Source of the DNA: Mycolicibacter virginiensis | GTDB taxonomy: Bacteria > Actinomycetota > Actinomycetes > Mycobacteriales > Mycobacteriaceae | Reading direction: 5' to 3' | DNA length: 64,000 bases | Assembly: GCF_022374935.2 (NCBI RefSeq) | Contig: NZ_CP092430.2 | Coordinates: 1,364,001 to 1,428,000 of the forward strand | Shown: one piece after another, positions 51,083 through 60,321 of the stretch | How positions within the stretch are numbered: the stretch's first letter is position 1 | Layout: each line of letters opens with the position of its first letter | The notes under the pieces: generated by a model | Seen by the model: the letters and a program-made list of their open reading frames with translations, nothing else | The model's database searches: none | What the model was told of the DNA's origin: nothing | Translations under genes and position numbers: made by a program

Positions 51083-51181
51083 CGCAACGGTCCAACGCCG
51101 GCCAGCCAGTGACTAACGGCCCCTGTTGCGCCTGGGTACTTGCTGGGAGCCTGAAAGCGACAGACCCGTTGGAGGTGGCTG

Positions 51182-52159
51182 ATGTTGGACACGACCGTGG
51201 ATTACGAGGTCCTCACCGAAGCGGTGCGGTTGGCCTGTCGGGCGCCGTCGCTGCACAACAGTCAGCCATGGCGATGGGTGGCCGACGGAGGCCGGCTGGA
51301 CCTGTATCTGGATCCGACTCGCGCCGTGCACGGCGACCAGTCGGCACGGGAGGCGTTGATCAGCTGCGGTGCCGTGCTGGATCACCTGCGCGTCGCAATG
51401 GCTGCGGCCGGCTGGACCGCGGAGATCGAGCGGTTCCCGGATGCCGGACAGCCGGAGCACCTGGCCTCGGTCGGATTCACGGCCGCGGACCGGGTGACCG
51501 ATCTGGACCGCTATCGCGCCGGCGCGATCCTGACCCGCCACACCGATCGGCTGCCGTTCATGGCGCCGAGCAACTGGGGCCCCTTCGAGACGGTGCTCCA
51601 CGACACGGTGACCGGCCCGGTGCGGCTGAGCGTGCTCGCCGATGAGCTGCGCTCAAAGCTTGCCGAGGCCTCCGAGCTTGCCGAGGCGCTACGCCTGTAC
51701 GACTCGTCGTATCACGCTGAACTCGGTTGGTGGACAGCGCCGTTCGAGGTCTCTGACGGGATTCCGGAGAGCGCGCTGGTCTCGGCTGCTGAAAGCGACC
51801 GGGTGGACATCGGGCGAACCTTCCCGGTCACCCACAACCGGGAACGACGCATCGAGGTCGGCGACGATCATTCGAAGATCGTGCTGCTCTCGACCGCCAG
51901 CGACGAGCCGCGCGATGCACTGGCCTGCGGCGAGGCGCTCTCGACGGTGCTGCTGGAATGCACGATGGCTGGCTTGGCGACCTGTCCGGTAACGCATCTG
52001 ACCGAGGTGCCCGCAGGCCGGGCGCTGCTCGCCGGACTGGTCGGCGGCAATGACCTTCCCCAGGTGCTGGTTCGCGTCGGTGGTGCGCCGGCGCTGGAGA
52101 AGCCCCCGGTGTCGACACCGAGGCGGCCGCTGGCCGATGTACTGCACCTGAAGCTCTGA
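51182..52159 (+). CDS. Acg/Rv3131-like nitroreductase-fold protein
   Basis: A 325-residue protein with two imperfect nitroreductase halves, as in the mycobacterial Acg family. The N-terminal LACRAPSLHNSQPWRW is the family's FMN-site signature; RHTDRLPF and CGEALSTVLLECTMAGLATCPVTHL belong to the second half. The role in Mtb relatives is linked to dormancy and may be FMN sequestration rather than catalysis. The start ATG 51182 follows ttggaggtgg. I looked for a DosR-type box upstream and saw none. It lies 99 bases downstream of the cyclase gene. Confidence 0.85.
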   Translation: MLDTTVDYEVLTEAVRLACRAPSLHNSQPWRWVADGGRLDLYLDPTRAVHGDQSAREALISCGAVLDHLRVAMAAAGWTAEIERFPDAGQPEHLASVGFTAADRVTDLDRYRAGAILTRHTDRLPFMAPSNWGPFETVLHDTVTGPVRLSVLADELRSKLAEASELAEALRLYDSSYHAELGWWTAPFEVSDGIPESALVSAAESDRVDIGRTFPVTHNRERRIEVGDDHSKIVLLSTASDEPRDALACGEALSTVLLECTMAGLATCPVTHLTEVPAGRALLAGLVGGNDLPQVLVRVGGAPALEKPPVSTPRRPLADVLHLKL

Positions 52160-52200
52160 TTGGCGACCCCCGGGCCTTGGCGGCGTCCGGGGGATAGGAA

Positions 52201-52278
52201 AGTTGCCCGGCTTCGAGCGACTCACGCGGGTGCGTTAGTCGCGCCGCGTTGAGGCCTATCGCTCGAAGCCGGGCAACT
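52201..52278. repeat. Perfect-arm palindrome between convergent genes (family copy 2)
   Basis: The arm at 52201-52220 (AGTTGCCCGGCTTCGAGCGA) pairs perfectly with 52259-52278 across a 38-base loop. It differs at two positions from the arms flanking the IS110 element and is related to the copy at 7819. The loop contains GCGGGTGCGTTAG, similar to GCGGGTGCGTAG next to the right arm at the IS (read on the minus strand). It lies between convergent 3' ends. The rest of the 327-base gap 52160-52486 shows no gene. Confidence 0.8.
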
Positions 52279-52486
52279 ATTCATGTGGTTCCGGATTGGG
52301 CCGTTACCGGAAAATTAGGGCAGGCCCGGACTGACAGGGGAGCGTCTACACTTCCAGCGCGGCTGGCTTTCACCCTCTTGTCCAGCTCTTCGGATTACGG
52401 TCATGTCCGAGCCTGCTTCGCAGTCGAATCTACGCCGACGACCATCGGTGGGCAATGGTTGATCTCGGCTTAATTTCCAGCCGATT

Positions 52487-54373
52487 TCAGCTGCCCTCGG
52501 CCATCGCCCAGTAGGCCCCGCGACGGGCCAGCAATTCGGCGTGGGTGCCCTGCTCGACGATTCGGCCGGACTGCATAACCAGGATCAGGTCCGCGTCGCG
52601 GATTGTCGAAAGCCGGTGGGCGATAATGAAACTGGTGCGTCCGGTGCGCAGCTCCCGCATCGCTCGCTGGATCAGCAGTTCGGTGCGGGTGTCCACCGAA
52701 CTGGTGGCCTCGTCGAGGACGAGCAGTTGCGGCTGGGCCAGAAATGCCCGGGCGATGGTGATCAGCTGCTTCTCGCCGGCGCTGATGGCCCCGCCGTCGT
52801 CGTTGACCCGGGTGCCGTAGCCGTCCGGCAAGGTCCGCACGAAGGGATCGACATGCGCGGCGCGGGCCGCCTCGATGATCTCGGCCTCGGTGGCGCCGGG
52901 CCGGCCGTAGCCGATGTTCTCGGAGATTGTTCCGGTGAACAGCCAGGTGTCCTGCAGCACCATGCCGATTGACGAACGCAGTGCGCCGCGGTCTACGGCT
53001 GTGATGTCCACGCCGTCGATCAGGATCTGTCCGCGGTCCACGTCGTAGAACCGCATCAGCAGGTTGACCAGGGTGGTCTTGCCGGCCCCGGTCGGGCCGA
53101 CGATGGCCACCGTGCTGCCCGCTGCCACGCGCAGTGACAGATCCTCGATCACCGGCACGCCGGGCCGGTAGCCGAAGCTGACGTCGCGAAACTCGACCCG
53201 ACCGCGCGGGTCGGATTGGTCGAGCCACAGCGGCGTCGAAGGTGCCGGGGGTTCTTCGGCCTCGTCGAGGAAGGCAAACACCCGCTCGGCGCTGGCGGCG
53301 CCGGACTGCAGGGCGTTGAACATCGACGCCAGATTGCCCAGCGGTTGGTTGAACTGGCGCACATAGGCGATGAACGCCTGGATGCTGCCCAGGGTGATCT
53401 GTCCGGTGGCCACCTGGATTCCGCCGATGACCGCGACCGCGACGTAGCCGAGGTTGGCGATCAGCCCGGTCGCCGGTGCGATCAGCCCGGAGAAGAATTG
53501 GGCGCCGAACCCGGCCCGGTACAACTCGTCATTGCAGTCGTCGAAGCGTTGCTGTGCCCAGTCGCGGTGGCCGAAGGTCCGCACCAGGGTGAAGCCGCTG
53601 TAGGTCTCCTCCAGGTGGGCGCCCAGCTGCCCGGTGGCCGCCCACTGCGCGGCGAACAGCCGTTGCGAGCGCTGAGTGATCGACCGTACCGCCAGCAGTG
53701 TCACCGGGACTCCGGCCACGGTGATCAGGGCCAGCAGCGGCGAGATGGACAGCATCGTCGCCAGCACCACCAGCACGGTCAGCACCGAGGAGAACAGTTG
53801 ACTGACCGTCATCGACACCGATGTCGCGGTGTTGTCGACGTCATTGGTGACCCGGCTCAACAGCTCGCCGCGCCGCTGGGTGTCGAAGTAGCGCAGGGGC
53901 AGCCGGTGCAGCTTGTCTTCGACGTCGCGGCGCAGCGCCCTCATGGTGCGCTGCAAGATCACGTTGAGCAACCGTGCCTGCGTCCAGACCATCAGCGCCG
54001 CAACCAGATACAGAACCATCGCCAGTGTCAGGGTGCGCGCCACCGCGGCGAAGTCGATACCGGCGCCCGGAATGACGTCCATGCGCGACAGCATCTCGGC
54101 GTAGGTGCCCCGGCCGGCGGCGCTGGCTTCGTCGATGGCTTGCTGCTTGGTGATTCCCGCCGGCAGTCCGCGGCCGATGATGCCGTTGAACACCAGGTCG
54201 GTGGCATGGCCGAGAATTCGCGGCCCGGCCACACCCAGCGCGATACCGCCCAGCGACAGACTGATGACTGCCGCGACCAGCCGACGCTGCGGGCCCATCC
54301 GGCGGGCCAGGCGCAGCGCGGTCGGCCAGAAGTTCGCGGCACGTACCGTCGGCGCCGCCACCGGTGCGGTCAC
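52487..54373 (-). CDS. ABC exporter-type half transporter (Rv1272c-like)
   Basis: A 628-residue half transporter: six membrane helices (residues about 30-340), then an ATPase domain. Walker A is GPTGAGKTT and Walker [13 protein letters not shown], with the catalytic glutamate, but the signature is ISAGEKQ in place of LSGGQ. Its partner is the gene immediately upstream, whose TGA overlaps this GTG start (GTGA). Mtb Rv1272c has been reported to promote long-chain fatty acid import when expressed in E. coli. Pairing of motifs suggests one active and one degenerate ATP site in the heterodimer. Confidence 0.9.
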   Translation of the reverse strand: MTAPVAAPTVRAANFWPTALRLARRMGPQRRLVAAVISLSLGGIALGVAGPRILGHATDLVFNGIIGRGLPAGITKQQAIDEASAAGRGTYAEMLSRMDVIPGAGIDFAAVARTLTLAMVLYLVAALMVWTQARLLNVILQRTMRALRRDVEDKLHRLPLRYFDTQRRGELLSRVTNDVDNTATSVSMTVSQLFSSVLTVLVVLATMLSISPLLALITVAGVPVTLLAVRSITQRSQRLFAAQWAATGQLGAHLEETYSGFTLVRTFGHRDWAQQRFDDCNDELYRAGFGAQFFSGLIAPATGLIANLGYVAVAVIGGIQVATGQITLGSIQAFIAYVRQFNQPLGNLASMFNALQSGAASAERVFAFLDEAEEPPAPSTPLWLDQSDPRGRVEFRDVSFGYRPGVPVIEDLSLRVAAGSTVAIVGPTGAGKTTLVNLLMRFYDVDRGQILIDGVDITAVDRGALRSSIGMVLQDTWLFTGTISENIGYGRPGATEAEIIEAARAAHVDPFVRTLPDGYGTRVNDDGGAISAGEKQLITIARAFLAQPQLLVLDEATSSVDTRTELLIQRAMRELRTGRTSFIIAHRLSTIRDADLILVMQSGRIVEQGTHAELLARRGAYWAMAEGS

Positions 54374-56118
54374 TGGCCACCGATCCCGGCGGTCACCGAC
54401 TGGGATTCGGCGAACTCGGCATAGGTGGGGCAGTCGGCCAGCAGCTCGAGGTGGGTTCCGGTGCCGACCATCCGGCCGTCGTCGAGGACGATCACCTGAT
54501 CGGCCTGGGTAATCGTCGAGATCCGCTGCGCCACGATGATCACCGTCGCGTCGGCGGCCACCTCGCGCAGGGCTGCGCGCACCCGGGCGTCGGTGCGGGT
54601 GTCCAGGGCCGAGAAGGCGTCGTCGAACAGGTAGATCGAGGGGCGCCGGATCACCGCCCGGGCGATCGCGAGCCGTTGCCGCTGTCCGCCGGACAGGTTG
54701 ATCCCGCCTTGGGCGACCGGCATCGCCAGCCCGTCAGGGTGGGCGGCCACGAAGTCGTCGCCGGCAGCGACCCGCAGTGCCGCCCACATCTGCTCGTCGC
54801 TGACGACTGCCCCCGCCGGTGCGCCGTAGCGCAGGTTGTCGGCGACGGTGCCGGAGAACAGATAGCCGCGCTGCGGCACCAGGCCGATGCCCGACCACAG
54901 TTCCTCGGGGTCGCGGTCGCGCACGTCCACGCCGTCGATGAGTACCGCGCCGTCGGTCACATCGCGCAACCGGCAGATCAGCGACACCAGGGTGGACTTG
55001 CCCGATCCGGTGGAGCCGACCACCGCGGTGGTGGTGCCGGGCCGCGCGGTCAAAGACACGCCAGAAAGGACCGAGCGGTCGGCGCCGGGGTAACGAAAGC
55101 CGACACCCTGCAGCCGGATCTCCCCGTTCCGCGACGACGGTGACACCGGTTGCGCCGGGGGGCCGACGGTCGGTTCGGTGGACAGCACCCCGGTGATCCG
55201 CTCGGCGCAGACCGCGGCGCGCGGCAGGATCGCCAGCACCATGGTGGCCATCAGCACGGCCATCAGGATCTGCATGAAGTAGGAGAGGAACGCGATCAGC
55301 GACCCGACCTGCATCTGCCCGGCATCGATGCGCAACGCGCCGAACCAGATCAGCGCGACGCTGGAGGCGTTGATGATCAGCGTGGTGGTCGGCAGCATCA
55401 GCACCTGCAGGTTCCCGACGGTCAGCGAGGCATGCGACAGGGCTGTGTTGGCCTGGGCGAACCGGCCTCGCTCGACAGGCTCGCGGGCGAAGGCGCGGAT
55501 CACCCGGATGCCGGTGAGCTGATCGCGCAGCACCCGGTTGATGTTGTCGATCAGCATCTGCATGCGCCGAAACAGCGGCAGCATTCGCGACACGATCAGG
55601 TAATTCGCCAGCGCCAGCACCGGCACGCTGACCGCCAGCAGCCAGGCCAGTCCCGCGTCTTGGTGGACGGCCATCAGCACCCCGCCGATGCACATGATCG
55701 GCGCGGTGACCAGCGTGCTGGCGCCCAGCTGCACCACCAGCTGGATCTGGCGGACGTCGTTGGTGGTGCGGGTCAACAGGGTTGGCGCCCCGAACCTCGT
55801 GGTTTCGCGTTCGGAGAAGCGGATCACCTGAGCGAACACCGCCCGGCGCAGATCGCGTCCGAAGCCGGTCCCGGTGCGCGCGCCGAAGTAGACCGCGGCG
55901 ATGGCGCACAGCATCTGCACGCCGGTGACCCCCAGCATCACCGCGCCGAGCCGGACGATGATCGCGGTGTCTCCGCGGACCACGCCGTCGTCGATGATCG
56001 TGGCATTGACGGTCGGCAGGTACAGCGAAGCCAGCGTGCTGATCAGTTGCAATGCCATCACCGCCGCGACCGGCCGGCGGTAGGGCCGCAGGTAGCAGCG
56101 CAGCAGCGCCAGAAGCAT
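54370..56118 (-). CDS. ABC exporter-type half transporter (Rv1273c-like)
   Basis: A 582-residue half transporter: six membrane helices (residues about 15-310; [15 protein letters not shown] near the N-terminus) and an ATPase domain. Walker A is GSTGSGKST, the signature [15 protein letters not shown] canonical, and Walker [12 protein letters not shown] has aspartate in place of the catalytic glutamate. The start is ATG 56118 ([16 protein letters not shown]), which equals the Mtb length; six extra residues precede it in the ORF. It couples to the Rv1272c-like gene by a four-base overlap. It is divergent from lprB. Confidence 0.9.
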   Translation of the reverse strand: MLLALLRCYLRPYRRPVAAVMALQLISTLASLYLPTVNATIIDDGVVRGDTAIIVRLGAVMLGVTGVQMLCAIAAVYFGARTGTGFGRDLRRAVFAQVIRFSERETTRFGAPTLLTRTTNDVRQIQLVVQLGASTLVTAPIMCIGGVLMAVHQDAGLAWLLAVSVPVLALANYLIVSRMLPLFRRMQMLIDNINRVLRDQLTGIRVIRAFAREPVERGRFAQANTALSHASLTVGNLQVLMLPTTTLIINASSVALIWFGALRIDAGQMQVGSLIAFLSYFMQILMAVLMATMVLAILPRAAVCAERITGVLSTEPTVGPPAQPVSPSSRNGEIRLQGVGFRYPGADRSVLSGVSLTARPGTTTAVVGSTGSGKSTLVSLICRLRDVTDGAVLIDGVDVRDRDPEELWSGIGLVPQRGYLFSGTVADNLRYGAPAGAVVSDEQMWAALRVAAGDDFVAAHPDGLAMPVAQGGINLSGGQRQRLAIARAVIRRPSIYLFDDAFSALDTRTDARVRAALREVAADATVIIVAQRISTITQADQVIVLDDGRMVGTGTHLELLADCPTYAEFAESQSVTAGIGGQ

Positions 56119-56238
56119 GGGGCTACTGTCGCACATCCGTGCGGTCGCGGCGTTGCTGTGGCGCTACGCGGCGACACAAACCGACTGGTCACCGCTGTGT
56201 CGTGGTTGACGGGCGGCGGTGCCGCTACAGTGCATCGT

Positions 56239-56790
56239 GTGCGGCTCAAACTGACGGTCCCGGCCCTGGCGGCCGCTGCCCTGATTCCGATGGTCGGCGG
56301 ATGTTCTGACTCCGACTCGCCTGAAGCTCAGGGCGGCAGCCAGTCTGCGTCGCCGACGGCCGAGCAGAGCAATCATGGTCCGTCGTTCCCGCAATGCGGT
56401 GGCATCAGTGACGAGACGATGGCCAACCTGACCCGGGTGTCCGGGTTGATCAGCACCGCACAGAACTCGGTGGGCTGCCAGTGGCTGCTGCGCGGCGGGA
56501 TCATGGGCCCGCACTTCTCCTTCTCCTGGTATCGCGGCAGCCCCATCGGTCGCGAGCGCAAGACCGAGGAGGTCTCGCGGACTTCGGTGGAGGACATCAA
56601 CATCGACGGCCACAGCGGCTTCATCGCGATCGGCACCGCCCCGACGATGGGCGACAACCTGTGTGAGGTCGGCATCCAATTCAAAGATGACTTCATCGAG
56701 TGGTCGGTGAGCTTCGCGCAGAAGCCGTTCCCGGATCCGTGCGACGTCGCCAAAGAGCTGACCCGCCAGTCGATTGCGAACTCCAAATGA
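56239..56790 (+). CDS. lprB: Lipoprotein LprB
   Basis: A 183-residue exported lipoprotein of the DUF3558 type. The signal peptide ends at MVGGC (C22), followed by a Ser/Gln-rich linker. The mature domain carries QCGGISDETMANL, GCQWLL and the paired cysteines of the family (NLCEVGI, DPCDVAKEL). The start is GTG 56239; the very long in-frame ORF from 55150 is antisense to the ABC gene. Its TGA overlaps the lprC ATG. Equivalent to Rv1274. Its role is unknown; the position next to the ABC pair is conserved. Confidence 0.88.
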   Translation: MRLKLTVPALAAAALIPMVGGCSDSDSPEAQGGSQSASPTAEQSNHGPSFPQCGGISDETMANLTRVSGLISTAQNSVGCQWLLRGGIMGPHFSFSWYRGSPIGRERKTEEVSRTSVEDINIDGHSGFIAIGTAPTMGDNLCEVGIQFKDDFIEWSVSFAQKPFPDPCDVAKELTRQSIANSK

Positions 56791-57332
56791 GCCGCCGGAT
56801 CCTGGCCAGCGCGGTCGCGGTGTTGGCAGTGTTGACCAGCTTGACGGGCTGCTCCCGTGAGGTGGGCGGCACCGCGGTCAAGGCCGGCGCGGGCGACACC
56901 AAGCGCAACAACAACTCCGAGCGGCAGTACCCGAACCTGCTCAAGGAGTGTGAGGTGCTGACCACCGACATCTTGGCCAAGACGGTGGGAGCGGACCCGC
57001 TCGACATCCAGAGCACCTTCGTGGGCGCCATCTGCCGCTGGCAGGCGGCCAACCCGGCCGGGCTGATCGACATCACCCGGTTCTGGTTCGAGCAGGGCAG
57101 CCTGGACAACGAACGCAAGGTCGCCGAGTTCCTGAAGTACCAGATCGAGCCCAAGACCATCGTGGGCGTGCCCTCGATCGTGATGCGTCCGGCCGACCCG
57201 AACGGCTCCTGTGGAGTCGCCAGCGACGCCGCCGGTGTGGTCGGCTGGTGGGTCAACCCGCAGGCGCCCGGGATCGACGCGTGCGAGCAGGCTTTGAAGC
57301 TGATGGAATTGACGCTCGCCACGAACTCCTGA
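56787..57332 (+). CDS. lprC: Lipoprotein LprC
   Basis: A 181-residue DUF3558 lipoprotein with the lipobox SLTGC (C22). The mature part has LLKECEVLTTDILAKTVG, ICRWQAANPAG, FWFEQGSLDNERKVAE and a late GSCGVASDA...DACEQALKLM, so it carries the same cysteine pattern as LprB and is its paralogue. The start ATG 56787 overlaps the lprB stop (ATGA), so the two are coupled. Equivalent to Rv1275. It is the last gene of the Mtb-colinear stretch; what follows is different. Confidence 0.88.
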   Translation: MSRRILASAVAVLAVLTSLTGCSREVGGTAVKAGAGDTKRNNNSERQYPNLLKECEVLTTDILAKTVGADPLDIQSTFVGAICRWQAANPAGLIDITRFWFEQGSLDNERKVAEFLKYQIEPKTIVGVPSIVMRPADPNGSCGVASDAAGVVGWWVNPQAPGIDACEQALKLMELTLATNS

Positions 57333-57364
57333 TTCGTTCTGCCGCGTCGGCGAGTCCGACGGTT

Positions 57365-57392
57365 TCACTTTGAATCAAGTGGTTCGAAGTGA
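57365..57392 (+). promoter_or_regulatory. 28-bp palindromic operator upstream of MarR gene 1
   Basis: A near-perfect 28-base palindrome: arms TCACTTTGAATCA and TGGTTCGAAGTGA, pairing at all but a few positions. Its core fits TTGAAY-N6-GTTCRA, found also at 57688-57705 and 58563-58580. It lies about 480 bases upstream of the first MarR gene and 33 after the lprC stop. MarR proteins bind such dyads. The 57333-57871 gap (539 bases) holds no gene I can support. Confidence 0.5.
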
Positions 57393-57652
57393 TGGTTTTC
57401 TGTTGCAAGCGAGGTTATCTCGCTGACCTGCGGGGTCTGGTCAGGCGGCGCGTTGCTGCCTGGATCGCACGGGGTCGAGCGACATTTACACACGTCTTCA
57501 AGCAGTGCTGGAGAGCCATGCCTGTATCGACAGGGCCGCAGGCGCGGATCAGCTGGCGGTCCTCCTCAGACAGGCGATGCGTGCCGCGCGGTCCATCCGG
57601 CGTCCGATGACGACAAATTCCCGGTTTTTCATTGTTTCGCTATGGAATCGAC

Positions 57653-57705
57653 TAGTTTCCGGTCGAACGAAACCGAGTAGTTTCCGTTTGAACGAATTAG
57701 TTCGT
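57653..57705 (+). promoter_or_regulatory. Direct repeats and dyad upstream of MarR gene 1
   Basis: TAGTTTCC-GGTCGAACGAA (57653-57671) and TAGTTTCCGTTTGAACGAA (57678-57696) are direct repeats 25 bases apart. The second runs into the dyad TTGAAC-GAATTA-GTTCGT (57688-57705). This stretch is visibly less GC-rich than the surroundings and looks like a promoter with several regulator sites, about 170 bases before the MarR start. Confidence 0.45.
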
Positions 57706-57871
57706 CGTGACGGTTCTCTCAGGGTGCTCGGAATGCCTAGCTGACCTGGTCTGTCGTGCCGGGCAGGCCTTTGCCGACCGCCATTCTCGCCCGGACGAAT
57801 TCGTGGCGAGATGCCTGAATTGACACGCGTTCTCCGTTTCTGGGGCGCATCCTTCGATAACATCGCGCGCC

Positions 57872-58387
57872 GTGGACGAGATGCATGAACTCCAGGCAAT
57901 TGCCTGGCTCCCTGGGCTCGATGGAATCGAGCAACACTGCTGGCAACAGTTTCTGGCGTGCTCGCTGAATGTCGTTGACGCAGTGAATGTATGCCTCAAG
58001 GGCGCGCATGATCTCTCGATACGTGATGTCCTGCTGCTGGAGCTGCTGAGCAGGCCCAAGCGTCGGGAGCACCGGCTGTGCGTGTTGGCGGAGGAGCTGG
58101 GTGTGACGCAGGGCCAGCTGTCTACCCAGATCCGCCGCTTGGAAGGCCACGGTTGGATCACCCGCAGCCCGAGCCCAGGCGACCCACGCGGAATTCTGCC
58201 CCGGATCACCAGTGCGGGGCATACGCGTCTGCACGCGGTGATGGAGACCTATGCGCAGGGGATCCGCGTGCACTACCTCAACCAGCTCAAGCATGAGCAA
58301 ATGGTCAATCTGGTCGACAGCTGTCGGCGGATCAACGACTCGCTGAGCACCAATGGGCGCCGCAAGGGGCTGAAAGCCGCTCGTTGA
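57872..58387 (+). CDS. MarR-family regulator 1 of a three-gene cluster
   Basis: A 171-residue winged-helix regulator. WQQFLACSLNVVDAVNVCL starts the dimer helix. DLSIRDVLLLELL and LAEELGVTQGQLSTQIRRLEGHGWI form the helix-turn-helix, with the wing at SPSPGDPRGILPRIT. The C-terminus QMVNLVDSCRRINDSL is shared with the next gene (QMIALGDSCRRVNVPL), so the two are paralogues. The start GTG 57872 aligns with GTG 58744 of the second gene (both follow GCCGTGGA); ATG 57881 is an alternative. No drug pump or enzyme gene is adjacent. I do not recall this cluster in M. tuberculosis. Confidence 0.82.
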   Translation: MDEMHELQAIAWLPGLDGIEQHCWQQFLACSLNVVDAVNVCLKGAHDLSIRDVLLLELLSRPKRREHRLCVLAEELGVTQGQLSTQIRRLEGHGWITRSPSPGDPRGILPRITSAGHTRLHAVMETYAQGIRVHYLNQLKHEQMVNLVDSCRRINDSLSTNGRRKGLKAAR

Positions 58388-58533
58388 GGCGAGGCCCTTG
58401 CCTCGGTACGACGACGGGCCGCGTGGGATTTGGACGTGTGGCCCGGTGTTTGTCGAATGAATTACGCGTCTACTGGTAGCTAATTAGCACGTGTTGCATT
58501 GCTTGGACATCCGGCAAATATGAAGACTGGCGT

Positions 58534-58580
58534 TATAAATCTACTTGGGAGTAGCTTTCGCCTTGAACTAAATGGTTCAA
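58534..58580 (+). promoter_or_regulatory. Promoter-like TATAAAT, 17-bp leader motif and TTGAAC dyad before MarR gene 2
   Basis: TATAAAT (58534-58540) resembles a -10 box. It is followed by GAGTAGCTTTCGCCTTG (58549-58565), which recurs exactly at 62587-62603 before the porin-like gene, and by TTGAAC-TAAATG-GTTCAA (58563-58580), a perfect dyad. A regulator bound at the dyad would block transcription just downstream of the start. The rest of the 356-base gap 58388-58743 shows no gene, apart from a possible 43-codon upstream extension of MarR 2. Confidence 0.5.
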
Positions 58581-58743
58581 TTCGGCTGTTATCTGGCCGG
58601 GATCGAAGTGGCTCATGACCAGTGTGTTATCCCAAATCAGACGTTGCCCGCAGGCGCCGTCGGTCGATGGATCCGCTTCGGCTGCGGACTTTGCCGGGGT
58701 TTCTTCGCCGATCTGGCGAGGCGGTTCGATACCGTCGCCCGCC

Positions 58744-59256
58744 GTGGAGTACGACGGTGCCGAGACACCAGCGCATCACCTGCCGGGTCTCGATGAGATC
58801 GAGCAGCGGTGTTGGCAGGACTTTTTGCAATCGTCGACTGCGCTCCTTGCCTTCATCAACCGGCGCCTGCTCGCCCGGCACGACCTGAGTCAGTTCGACT
58901 TCCTGGTGCTGGAAGCCCTTGACCGGTCAGCCGATGGTTCGGCCCGGATGGGGGATTTGGCGCAGACGATTGTGCTCGCCCCGAGCCGGTTGACCGAACT
59001 CATGCGGCGGCTGGAATCGAAGGGCTTGGTTCGCCGTAGTCGCAGCCGGACCGACGGTCGCGGCGTTGTCGCCAGCATCACCCGGGAAGGCCGAGCTCGG
59101 ATGCGGCCGGCGGCCCGGACCTATGCCCAGTCGGTGCGCGCCCTGTACCTCGCCCAGATGTCGCGGCAGCAGATGATCGCATTGGGCGATAGTTGCCGTC
59201 GGGTCAACGTCCCGCTGAAGGCGGCGCAGAAAGTCCGGCGTCGCAGTGTCGGGTAG
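58744..59256 (+). CDS. MarR-family regulator 2
   Basis: A 170-residue winged-helix regulator paralogous to the first. HHLPGLDEIEQRCWQDFL parallels WLPGLDGIEQHCWQQFL, the helix-turn-helix is LAQTIVLAPSRLTELMRRLESKGLV, and the wing is SRSRTDGRGVVASIT. The C-terminus is very basic (KVRRRSVG). I chose GTG 58744 by alignment with the neighbouring paralogue; an in-frame ATG at 58615 would add 43 residues with no homology to it. An operator-like dyad lies about 165 bases upstream of the start. Autoregulation and cross-regulation among the three are likely inferences. Confidence 0.82.
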   Translation: MEYDGAETPAHHLPGLDEIEQRCWQDFLQSSTALLAFINRRLLARHDLSQFDFLVLEALDRSADGSARMGDLAQTIVLAPSRLTELMRRLESKGLVRRSRSRTDGRGVVASITREGRARMRPAARTYAQSVRALYLAQMSRQQMIALGDSCRRVNVPLKAAQKVRRRSVG

Positions 59257-59330
59257 GTACCTGGAGGCTGCGTGTGCGGTGGGCGCTCGTATTCCCGCCT
59301 AGCCCCAGCATTATCTCAGCTCTTAGCCTC

Positions 59331-59472
59331 GTTGGGCGTTCAATGTGTTGGGCGTTGAGTTTGTGTATTCAAATTTCGGCGGCTGGCTGCCTGCCGGTCC
59401 TGCCGACTGGGATGCAAGCCGGACCAGCCGATCTCCGGGATGAATAATGAATTTCAGGTCTAGCACTGCTAG
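59331..59472 (+). promoter_or_regulatory. Repeats and dyad in the gap before MarR gene 3
   Basis: GTTGGGCGTT occurs twice (59331-59340 and 59347-59356). CTAGCA-C-TGCTAG (59460-59472) is a perfect palindrome about 170 bases before the MarR 3 start. Neither fits the TTGAAC dyad of the other two genes. The 383-base gap 59257-59639 shows no gene. Confidence 0.35.
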
Positions 59473-59639
59473 GGCCAACGGCTTCGATCGGCGACCCGTG
59501 TGACACGCTGATTGCCGCTGGGTCGCAGTTTTCAATACAAAACCGTCGCGCCTCGGTTAGCCTCGGAACGGCATAGTCCTGGGGTTGCGCTGCCCAGCAC
59601 GGTGGCACGGTCGTGATCGAAATCGAAGGGGGCAAGGGC

Positions 59640-60176
59640 ATGGGCGGAATCGTGCCTAGCCGTGTTGGGGGTAGAGCGCCTGAACTGGATTTCGCCGAGC
59701 GGAAGTCGTGGGACAACTATCTGAATGCCGTCCTGCGGGTGACGATGATGCTCAACCGTCAATTGGATGATGCGCACCAGTTGTCACTCATCGATGTGCA
59801 GCTGCTGGCCCACCTGGACAGCGCCCCGGCAGGCGGTGTCCAGATGGGTGTGCTCGCCGGCGCGTTAGCGTCCACGCCGAGTCGGCTCACCAGACAGATC
59901 CGCCGCCTCGAAGATCAGGGCTTGGTGGAGCGGTCGGTGAGTCCAGCTGACCGTCGGCGCGTGCTGGCGACCATCACCAGCTTCGGGCGAACCAGTGTGG
60001 AGCGAGCGATGATCACGTATTCCGGTTCGGTCCGCAGTCACTTCTTTGGCGCGCTGACCCGCCCCCAAATCGCATCAATGGCGGAGAGCTGTGGTCAGAT
60101 CAGCCGCGCACTACAGATCTGCCAGGAAGAAGTGCCGGCCGGCGAGTTCGCCCGGCGGTCGGTGCGATGGGCTTGA
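59640..60176 (+). CDS. MarR-family regulator 3
   Basis: A 178-residue winged-helix regulator. SWDNYLNAVLRVTMMLNRQL starts the dimer helix, QLSLIDVQLLAHL and LAGALASTPSRLTRQIRRLEDQGLVERS form the helix-turn-helix, and the wing is VSPADRRRVLATIT. It is a more distant relative of the first two genes, and its C-terminus (SMAESCGQISRALQI) keeps only the general pattern. The start is ATG 59640, after aaggggg (59627-59633); GTG 59613 is in frame and possible. It ends 145 bases before the 3' end of the convergent TetR gene. Confidence 0.8.
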   Translation: MGGIVPSRVGGRAPELDFAERKSWDNYLNAVLRVTMMLNRQLDDAHQLSLIDVQLLAHLDSAPAGGVQMGVLAGALASTPSRLTRQIRRLEDQGLVERSVSPADRRRVLATITSFGRTSVERAMITYSGSVRSHFFGALTRPQIASMAESCGQISRALQICQEEVPAGEFARRSVRWA

Positions 60177-60321
60177 AGCCAGTCGCAAGGCGAGTGGTCT
60201 GCGCGGTGCGCTAGCACGTTCCAGATCGTTGCGGCGGAGGTGAGATTGGCTAAAGCGTGGTGGCCGTTGGCGATTGGCGCCGTTACGGGTGTAGCTGGCC
60301 GTTCGACGGCTCCGCTTGAAG

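Noticed and set aside
51083..51181. DosR-type box upstream of the Acg-like gene
   Set aside because: I looked for a GGGACT-like dyad because relatives are DosR controlled, but none is present in this gap.
57389..57744. Several 70-80 codon frames in the gap before MarR gene 1
   Set aside because: They overlap one another, lack ribosome sites and cover the operator-like repeats.
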